Below the pieces are notes generated by a model. The model saw only the letters and a program-made list of their open reading frames with translations. It did not search any database and was not told the DNA's origin. Made by a program: the position numbers and the translations under genes. A stretch of DNA of 64,000 bases, taken from contig VJWN01000004.1 in assembly GCA_007644065.1 (NCBI GenBank), positions 930,001-994,000 on the forward strand, in the 5' to 3' direction. Every line of letters begins with the position of its first letter. Position 1 is the first letter of the stretch. This document shows positions 56,651 to 64,000 of the stretch, one piece after another. The DNA comes from Margaritispora aquatica. Its lineage: Eukaryota; Ascomycota; Leotiomycetes; Helotiales; Discinellaceae.

Positions 56651-58458
56651 TTACAAATGCTTCTTGATTTTCTCCATCTTCTTTGCAGCTAATGCTGCAG
56701 CAATAGCGCTATCTTGCCTCTGCTGCAACAGTTGCAATCTTCCCTCCTCCATCGCCGCTATACGGTCTTCCTTCAGTCTCCTGGCGCGATCATATCGCTC
56801 CTGGGTTCCTACATCTAGCTCCATGTTGACAGAAGCATCGTCTCTCCTCCAATTACGGCCTCGGCGCCCACCCTCACCCCACATACTGACTCTCTGGACT
56901 TTGCGGAGCTTGGTGAGACCGTAGCTGCAGACAATGCCAGCAAACACGAAAGACCACCCCGTTACGCCCCAAAACCCAAATGGTGATTCCTCGATGAAAT
57001 TTTTCAAGTTCATGCCATAGAGGGCTGCGATGAAGGCACCAGAGCCGATTCCTAGCGTACCAATCGAGAATTTGAGATCTAGAAGCATGAGAGAGTTTCG
57101 GTTGGCATCGAGAATTGCTTTTACGCTAAAAGTTGTTAGTGAACGATTAGAGTAACAACCGTCAGTAAGCTTACATCTCTTCTGTGTTACGGATGTTGGA
57201 GACCAAGTTCCCTGACTCCTGTACGATCTCATCGCAGAGCTTGTGATAAGATTCTAACAACATCTCAACTTCTGTATGATCATCCTCACCACGGACTAGA
57301 TCGTGACTTTTCTCGGTCAAGTACATAGCAGCTAAATCATCATCGGCTTCCAAAAGCTCATCGATAGCGTCTCGAACTAATTTTGCTTTCTGCTCAAATG
57401 TTCCTAGTTTCTTAGAGTAAATAAGGAGGGCTCTCAATTTGTCTCGATCAATATCCTCCTCTAACTCTTGCAAAACCTTGGCAACTGGCTTTCTGACCCC
57501 TTCAAACTCCTTCTCCAGGCTCGTTATGGCCGATATGAGCACTGCTTCGAGGGCTCTGAACTCATAAGGAAGACCTCCCGCAGAGGGAGAGTCTTGCTTT
57601 TGTCGCAACCGTTCCTCTAAATCATATATAAAGGCAGACTGGTGAAATGAGTCCGTAGTTCCGTAAGCATCGAACACCAATACCCGGTTTGCCTTTATCA
57701 GGACCCGAAGATGGAGGAGATTGATTAGGATGGCGGACGGGCGCACAAGTATGTGTGGCAGGACACTTGAGTCAATCTTTCGCAAATCTCGTGGAAGAAG
57801 GCCATACTGTCGCGAATTTTAGTTAAAGCTTCTTCACACATCTACAATGCTAGCCTACTTTTGCAATAAGCTCACTCTTCTTAAACTCCTCACTTGCCAT
57901 CGATACATTTCCCACTTCGTCCAATTCTGTACACCTTAGTTTGGGTTGGGCGGCTGCTTTGGCGGAGACATGGCGACCAAGACTGAACATCGACGTATCT
58001 CCACCCTCATCAGCTCCAAAAGTATTCTTAGGTAGATCATCTGGCTGTAAAGGCTTGCCGCCCCTCCTGCCCCAGAGGTGCCATCTTCTTGCCCCAGTAG
58101 AAGCTGTTCGGTGCCCGCATATTGCTTTCGCGCAATTAAGTCCCCTACTTTTGTTCCTTATTCGAAATGCTCGAAATCCATAGCTGCGATTCGAAAGTGT
58201 ACCGCTGGGGAACAGGAAGTCTAGGTTGAGTAACCCTGCCTCGAGGACGCGTGAAGCGTCAGCGGAGACGCCTTGTGATTTGGAAGATGGTCTTTGCTTG
58301 TACGAGTGTAATTGTACTCCTCGTGGAGCGGCATGGTCGAATGTGAAGCCTCCTCCAGGATTGGAGCTGAAGAAACAGAGACTTTCTGATTGCAACCTCA
58401 GGAATTTGAGGAGTGCTGACGACGGCGCAATTGATGGCAGAGGTAGCGCGGAACGCAT
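56651..58458 (-). CDS. MRS2: Mitochondrial magnesium transporter, MRS2/CorA family
   Basis: Exons 58458-57859, 57806-57175 and 57125-56651 give 568 residues. The N-terminus is basic and serine-rich with few acids, consistent with a mitochondrial presequence. The matrix domain includes YGLLPRDLRKID and a long helical stretch (ALEAVLISAITSLEKEFEGV through LLESYHKLCDEIVQESGNL). Two membrane helices follow, with the CorA signature YGMN at 447-450 and NLKNF after it. The C-terminal tail is charged and coiled (RRLKEDRIAAMEEGRLQLLQQRQ). MRS2 forms a pentameric Mg2+ channel in the inner mitochondrial membrane and in yeast is needed for group II intron splicing. The protein is long for the family because of its N-terminal extension. 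Confidence 0.92.
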
Positions 58459-58717
58459 AGCAGCTACAGAAGCTACAAAGATACTGCGGCCAAGTCCTGG
58501 GGCTTCGTAGATCGATCGGATGACGATTTTGGATTGTTAGAATACCTACTTAGTACTTGAAGCTCGGGCATCAAGGTCTGAGCATGATCACATGACAGGA
58601 GATGGAGTTGGACACCAACTACCTACTAAGTGGACTTTCTTTTTAAAGATCGCAAAAACGAGATATGTATGGAGATAAGGTTCTTGAAAGAATGATATTC
58701 ATAATCTTTTATTCTAT

Positions 58718-60055
58718 TTAGTGAACATTCAGTGCGGGAGAATCTAATATTGCCTTTACAAACTTAAGCTTCTCACCGTCCTCATCGAGAATTGCCTCTT
58801 CCTCCATGCTTGATAACTCCATCCGAAGTTTTCGAGAATCTCCACTACTCATCGAGTGACAAGTTTTTAGAAACTGATTGACTGTTGCGAACTTGTTGCC
58901 ACCAGAGTTCTGGATGGCAAATATAAGAGTGTCAATATGAAACTCTGCTTCCAAGCCCATTTGATTTAGGAGAGTAATCGCTTTTATGTTACCTTCACGA
59001 ATGGCATCCTTGAGACCATCTCGGGCAACCTGCGAGAACTTAGTAGAGATTTAATCTGAAAAATAGAGGAGAGAAATACTTCTCCCATAACCGATGTGTC
59101 CCACTGTATTCTGGCTCCAGACCTGCACAGCCAGAACAAATATCGCACCTTCTCCTCTGTCCAGAAACCCGAAAGTAAGGCCTGAGGAATTTCTACATCA
59201 GGCTCTATGTCATGATTCGAGTCCCATGCAATATTTTCTAAAAATATGCCATCTGTCGCTTGAACTATGTATGTATTAAAGGTCTCATAATCAGCCTCAA
59301 AATACTGGGTGGCAGTCATAGCAGCGTCACGATGTAATTGTTCTGTGGGCTTCATGAAATCTAAGATCAAAATAGTAAGAAAATTGCAATTGAACATCCT
59401 CTCAACGAATTCCTTACATTTTGGTTCAATAATTCTGTCGCTGGGATATCTCCTCTCCCAGGCATCCTTTGTCTTAAGTATATTTGGGAGAGAAGCCCAA
59501 CGACATTTAAGTATAGTAGACTAGATTCTGTTAGCCTTGGTATTCTAGGCTTAATCCAACGTACGAACCTGTAGAATGGGACATGCCACTGTTTCTAAAG
59601 GGTCCAAATTGGTTGAAGTACACCAATGATCCCATGTTGGTCTAAAAGCAGCCAACAAAGTCTGAGAATAGACAGTCGAGCTACTTAATTTGCCAGCAAG
59701 AGTCGGGCTTGATCTTGGAAGCTCTATATTCAAGCAATGTAGGAAGACCTTTTCCAGCAGCTCGGTTGGTAGCTTCTCAAGACTTGACATCTTGTTTCTG
59801 GACTTTAAGTTCTTCAGAGTTCGCTTTTTGTTCTTTTTTACAGACTCCTCGACTGAGAATGGTTTTAACTCAGGCTGACAATCGGGAAGTTTGAAAGGTC
59901 GGCCTGGCTTCCTCTTCTGAATATATGTTAGTATGGCATGGATGCAGTTGAAGATGAGAATATTTTCAACCTACTAGTGCTTTGCGTGCGTCTGTTGCAG
60001 CTTTTGTTGTCTCCCGTTTCCGTTTCCCGGGAATCTTAATGGGTGTGAGAGCCAT
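58718..60055 (-). CDS. F-box-like domain protein
   Basis: Five exons (60055-59975, 59916-59569, 59520-59418, 59360-59080, 59029-58718) give 374 residues. A short basic N-terminus (IPGKRKRETTKAA, KRKPGRPFKLP) resembles an AT-hook or nuclear signal. The F-box-like motif is LEKLPTELLEKVFLHCLNIELPRSSP, followed by the family's AAFRPTWDHWCTSTN, TILKCRWASLPNIL and FWTEEKVRYLFWLCRSGARIQWDTS. The latter part looks like a degenerate ankyrin-type repeat (AIREGNIKAITLLNQMGLEA). Related proteins are common and multi-copy in filamentous ascomycetes and presumably act as SCF ubiquitin-ligase adaptors. One donor (GTTCGT at 59568) is unusual but keeps the frame. Confidence 0.78.
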
Positions 60056-60292
60056 TTCGAGCTCAGAGGATTTGTGATATTGTTTCAATATGGATTCGCA
60101 ATTGTAATTCCGTGTTTGAAGACAATTCACTGGCATGGCTTTGTGGCGCACCAACCTTGTGCTGTGTGGAGGACCCACAAATCCCGACCTCACTTCAAGC
60201 TGCAGCCTTATTTTGTAGAATCATTTGCCCTCGGCCATCGTTACCAGCAATACCTCAGACGTGCAACTTTGCTAGGACAGTCGCTTTGATTC

Positions 60293-61375
60293 ATGGCATT
60301 TTTTGAAGATAGAACTCGACTGGAGACTGTGCGGGAGATTGAGGAGTCCTTGGCAGAGTGTAAGTATAGCACTCCTAGACAGATACAGGCAACTGATCTT
60401 GTGCAGGCTCTTTCATTGATGCATCTCCCAGGAGGGAAAACTCTCGTGGGAAACTGATGCCAATTTCATCTAAGTCTCAACAGACTTTCCTGTTGCGATT
60501 TCCACCTGAGATTCGCCAACACGTTTATGACTACATCTTCCATGCGCCGGTGCCCGTACCTCAAAAGGAACACCAGCTACGAATTGAAGATCACCGTGGA
60601 TATGGTCTTTCATTGGCGTGCTCGCAACTTTATCGCGAAACGCGATTTAGATATTTCAACAGTGCATGCTATTACTGCAAGTTTCCTATTAATTTCTCCT
60701 ATTGTTCGAGCAAATGTTTAGAGTTGTCACCTCCACTCCTATCGAAACATTGTTCCGGAAGTGGACCATTTTCTAAATTGGATTATCGAACTAGAAAAGA
60801 AAGTTGACTAACTTGAATTTTTGTTCATGATAGTCACCTCTCCCAAGAGATGCTTGGAATACCTCATTGCAGCTGGACCTAATGTTCAGCGGTATGTAGG
60901 CTCCTTGCATATCTGCATCAACAGCGAGCTATCCGAGTTTGGCATTCTCAGAAATCTTTTCAATCTACTCCTACCAGTATCCGGACTTCACTCTCTTCAA
61001 CTTGATATTCGTGGATCTGGCTTTACATATAAGAAACCGATGTATTTCTCCGCCGCAAGATTATCCAACCCACCTTTGTTCTATGACATTTTCTTCCGTC
61101 CGCCATATCATCCATTAGCCAAGTTTAAATCTATCCGTAATCTCATAATAGAAGGGTCTCCTAATAACAGCGAGCTGGAAGAAGCTGTCCTGAAACTGAG
61201 CCTTTACATCGAAGATACTGCGAGATTGGAGAACCGGCTTGTAAAGGCTGAAGAAGAGTATATCCGGTCAGTGGAAGAACTGTATTTCCCGACAGCAAGG
61301 CCTGCTCCAAGGGATTGGTTTTATTCACTGGAAGTTGGCCCCATGAAAACTCAAGTCTCAAAGACAAGCATCTGA
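60293..61375 (+). CDS. 2EXR/F-box-like family protein with apparent GC-AG intron
   Basis: Exons 60293-60359, 60407-60676 and 60834-61375 give 292 residues. The start of the domain, LLRFPPEIRQHVYDYIFHAPVPVP, followed by LSLACSQLYRETRFRYFNSACYYF, matches a big fungal family with an F-box-like N-terminus. After the second intron, SPKRCLEYLIAAGPNVQRYVGSLHICI continues the family pattern. Joining requires a GC donor (T|GCAAGT) at 60677 and the GATAG acceptor at 60833, which has a GACTAAC branch point. Without it the frame ends at a TGA at 60805-60807. Alternatives are a pseudogene or a shorter product. Function unknown; related proteins are very numerous in Leotiomycetes and Dothideomycetes. Confidence 0.62.
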
Positions 61376-62441
61376 AAACTCCGAGTACATTCTACTCTGA
61401 CGAGGCAATTTTGGATAAAGAGGACCGGGAAGAAATCTCCGAGCAATGATGTCGGCGCTACATTCGACAGTACGACTTTTGAGCCACACCGATCTCGATG
61501 CATTAAGTTAAAAGCTGATGGAGTACGTTACGAGCAAGTTTCTGCAGGCTAGACAAGCTTCCCTCATAGCAAGGGGAACAAGTTAATTTGAAACACAGAG
61601 AAGGTGCAACTTGACCAAGAAAACATAAGGAATGTTGTGTTCTGTGGCACTCATCTCGGATCACCAGATCTTGACAACCATTCCATGTTTACCAGCCACC
61701 CTGGTACCAATCACCGCCTACGTCATATTTGGTATGAGGTATCAATCTCGAAAGTGCAAATTGTGCGGGTTGATTGAACCAAAGCCATGGCCAGCAAAGC
61801 TGATAATCTTCACTTCTGAAGAAAAGGTGTGTCCTAAATTCCATAATTCTAAACTTGAAATGGACGATAGGATGGTTTATTTGCTGTGTTGGTGTTGATC
61901 AACGTTGATTTAGAGTACACAACACCCTAAGTATTGTGGCGCATGTGGCGGTATCACCAGCCACACCTTCAGGTTCAAGTATCCCACCAAGATCACCAGT
62001 TCTGTCAAGTTAATTTCTGGCATGTTTCTTCTTCCTTGATTTTGGATGTACCTGTTGCGCTATGATATGTGACCACCAATCAAGATTGCAATGTCTTTGT
62101 TATCGCAACAAGTGTCCATACAAGAAACGGGAAGGGTTTGAAATGGGGAAAGTTAGCTACGTCACAGAGCCTTGTGAGCCTCTTCAAATCTTCTTTGTTT
62201 GCAAGCGAGAATCCTTGTCACAAAATATTTCTGTGTCAATGACGCGCTACGCAAAGTGAATGCGTGATGTGTACCTGGAAGGAGACTTGCGACGGAGGAG
62301 TATATATTTCGAATCACACCCTCCACTTCGATCCTTTTTCCACAACAAACAACAATCATCACATTCCGAGAACCATCACATCTTGAAAACCACACCTCCA
62401 ATACCAAACCAACAAACCTTTCCAAACAACAAATCTTCAAA
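61376..62441. other. Intergenic region with a possible cysteine-rich mini-gene
   Basis: About 1.07 kb. From about 61632 to 62038 a frame can be read through a GTGTGT-to-TTTAG intron (about 61826-61913), giving KCKLCG then YCGACGG, a zinc-ribbon-like spacing. Another short frame at 62062-62259 has cysteines (CLCYRNKC). Neither is close to any family I know, so I do not call a gene. A TATATAT word at about 62299 precedes the next gene. Confidence 0.3.
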
Positions 62442-62696
62442 ATGGGTGCCGTCGTATCATGCGTACGTTGCCACATCTTCACCTTTCTTTGTAGCAATAA
62501 CTAATTCCTTCTGCAGATTAAGAGCGTCTTCCAAACCATTGGGGCTTGTCTCATGGCCATTGTCAACGGAATCGGCTCTGTATTGCAGGCTATCATCGGT
62601 GCTATCGTGGGCCTGTTCGACATCATCATCTCCTGCCTCACCTGTGGTCGCGGTGGCAAGAGTCGCAGACACAGAGGAACTACGAGTCGAGTCTAG
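62442..62696 (+). CDS. Conserved small protein, predicted N-myristoylated and membrane-associated
   Basis: Exons 62442-62462 (seven codons) and 62517-62696 give 66 residues. The start MGAVVSC matches the N-myristoylation consensus (Gly2, Ser6) with Cys7 as a palmitoylation candidate. The rest is an amphipathic or hydrophobic helix (VFQTIGACLMAIVNGIGSVLQ, then GAIVGLFDIIISCLTCG) with a basic tail (KSRRHRGTTSRV). I recall closely similar short proteins across filamentous ascomycetes, always annotated hypothetical. The CA-rich leader suggests strong expression. It probably sits on the inner face of a membrane; no biochemical role is known. Confidence 0.82.
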
Positions 62697-63444
62697 ACAC
62701 ATCTTCCCGCCAACATCAACGACTCAATCAACAACTCGGCAATGAGGGATGGTTGTACTTTCGTGGATGGGAAGGAGTGCTAGGAGAGATGCTGGGAGGA
62801 AATGTACGATATGGGCCGGTTCAATGGATGACGGGCGGCGTTTATGATTGATGATGCGCGCGAGACTTTCTCTGCAAATACCCCTTTGTCACGCATGTTG
62901 CATTTGCAACAACTGCTGTATGGTTGTCGATAGACTCAAATAATATGAACTTCAGAACGATATCAGCCTCTTTTTTTTTTTTTTTTAAAAAAAATAAAAA
63001 AAATAAAAAAATCGTTACTTTGATACTTCAATTCCCAGTCTCTTCTCTATTAGGTGCATGAAATTGATCGTTTTAGTGAAGTGATTGTTCACTGCCATTG
63101 CTGCCATGGCATTGATACATGCCTGATTATGGCATGCTTTCTTTTACCTACATATCTGAACATGCAGTCTATGACTGGTCAAGTATGGAGCGGCTACTAC
63201 GTACGACTCATACGATGGCGATCAGCCACATCATATGCACTCCAGGATGGGTCCTCTCAAGATGGAGTTGATAGCCATACATATTCAAGTCGTTAAAAGC
63301 TGACAACAATAGAAACACAATTGCATCTGACACTTCCCTGGTTCATACATCTCAAATGGCCGTTATGAGAATATATTCTATCAACGTTTCCTGACTATAC
63401 TGTCGTCGTCCAATATTACCAGCTGCCATCTTCCTCGTCACATC
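62697..63444. other. Convergent intergenic region with a T16/A8 tract
   Basis: About 750 bases between the small protein gene and the 3' end of the XPF gene. A T run at 62971-62986 turns directly into A-rich sequence to 63011. Open frames here are unsupported. Confidence 0.45.
62971..63011. repeat. Poly(T)-poly(A) homopolymer junction
   Basis: Sixteen T residues are followed by an A-rich run broken by single T residues. The two arms could form a hairpin and serve as terminator or poly(A) signal context for transcripts on either strand. Seen directly; the role is inference. Confidence 0.7.
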
Positions 63445-64000
63445 TCACTCTAACACACTCTTATTAAAGAATCTGTAAATCTGTCTCCCTGCTTCTTTCC
63501 CAACCGAAGGCTCAAGCTCCTCCACGCTAGCATTAGCAACTTCTCTCAAACTCCCCATCCCTAGTACCAAGTTCTTGATGTTCTTTCCCGTCACACCAGG
63601 TATCGTGCGCAGCATATCCTGCGGCTCACGATTGAAGCTTTGTTCTTCTGCAGTCTGGCCTCTCTCTAATCCTATGCGAACAGCAGCGACTGGATCTGGC
63701 TCTGCTTCTTGTGTCTTCAAAGACTCGAAAATTTCTGCTGTTTGATAGGGTGATGATGACCAGATGATTCGAAGGCGAGGAAATGCGAGGGTGAGGAGGA
63801 CGAGTTTAGACTGCAAGTCTGATGATGCATTAGTCGACGAAACAGAATTTAGAGACCCGGATAAGTCAGCAAAAGGCTCGAGTGTGAATGATTTGTTCTG
63901 GTCGAATTCAATCAGCAGCATAGGTGATTTGTAGTGAAGTTGCATGGTTTCTGCTTGGTTGTAAAGGCGACCATCCTTGAATGAGGAAATCAGATCCTTA
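63445..64000 (-). CDS. DNA repair endonuclease XPF/Rad1, C-terminal part, cut by window edge
   Basis: The reading frame is open to the right edge, so only the C-terminal 184 or so residues are visible. The XPF nuclease domain end is seen as KDLISSFKDGRLYNQAETM and PMLLIEFDQNKSF, followed by LQSKLVLLTLAFPRLRIIWSSSP. A tandem helix-hairpin-helix domain closes the protein (MLRTIPGVTGKNIKNLVLGMGSL and IYRFFNKSVLE). XPF pairs with ERCC1/Rad10 to cut 5' of bulky lesions in nucleotide excision repair and of flaps in recombination. The catalytic ERKxxxD motif lies beyond the window. Confidence 0.92.
   Translation of the reverse strand, partial: KDLISSFKDGRLYNQAETMQLHYKSPMLLIEFDQNKSFTLEPFADLSGSLNSVSSTNASSDLQSKLVLLTLAFPRLRIIWSSSPYQTAEIFESLKTQEAEPDPVAAVRIGLERGQTAEEQSFNREPQDMLRTIPGVTGKNIKNLVLGMGSLREVANASVEELEPSVGKEAGRQIYRFFNKSVLE

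Noticed and set aside
1..64000. Secondary-metabolite gene cluster, transposons, CRISPR arrays
   Set aside because: No polyketide synthase, peptide synthetase, terpene cyclase, transposase, reverse transcriptase or regularly spaced repeats were seen.

Overview
This window is nuclear DNA from a filamentous ascomycete (Pezizomycotina). The genes are interrupted by short GT-AG introns of about 45 to 240 bases, many with a CTAAC/CTAAT branch point. There are no operons, and the families are typical of moulds: a RID-like cytosine methyltransferase, HymA/Mo25, an Rds1-like ferritin-fold protein and a Zn2Cys6-related gene. Several proteins feel closest to Leotiomycetes (Botrytis/Sclerotinia relatives), but that placement is an impression, not a test. 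I support about 29 protein-coding loci, one of them probably a pseudogene and one cut by the right edge. I saw no rRNA, tRNA, CRISPR array or intact transposon.

Left third (0 to 24 kb): a flavin-nucleotide-binding split-barrel protein, PRMT3, HymA/Mo25, an Rsc6/Swp73-type chromatin subunit, a short-chain dehydrogenase, a PDK1-type kinase, a secreted cysteine-rich protein, an APC permease, a second short-chain dehydrogenase and a type I glutamine-synthetase-like enzyme. The last three lie together and could form a small amine or amino-acid catabolic group, which is inference only.

Middle (25 to 45 kb): a secreted Rds1-like protein, then mostly housekeeping genes: YIF1 and the SRP receptor alpha subunit (divergent, sharing about 320 bases), an HSL-type alpha/beta hydrolase, ATP synthase subunit d, NAC alpha with a ten-histidine insert, ribosomal protein L14, an unrecognised tiny spliced gene, the RID-like methyltransferase and amidophosphoribosyltransferase (ADE4).

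Right third (48 to 64 kb): an endonuclease III-type glycosylase, a membrane-anchored aldehyde dehydrogenase, then a more accessory stretch. This holds an orphan protein, a decaying Zn2Cys6-type gene, mitochondrial MRS2, an F-box-like protein, a second family-type protein that appears to need a GC-AG intron, a possible cysteine-rich mini-gene and a 66-residue protein with an apparent N-myristoylation motif. The XPF/Rad1 endonuclease runs off the right edge.

The most interesting points are the decaying zinc-cluster gene with three independent lesions, the RID-type methyltransferase (central to repeat-induced mutation in fungi), the histidine-rich NAC alpha, the 7- and 19-base micro-exons of the tiny gene at 37.8 to 38.5 kb, and PRMT3 lacking both zinc-finger cysteines. 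Exon boundaries were deduced by eye from splice consensus and frame continuity, and none was verified with transcripts.
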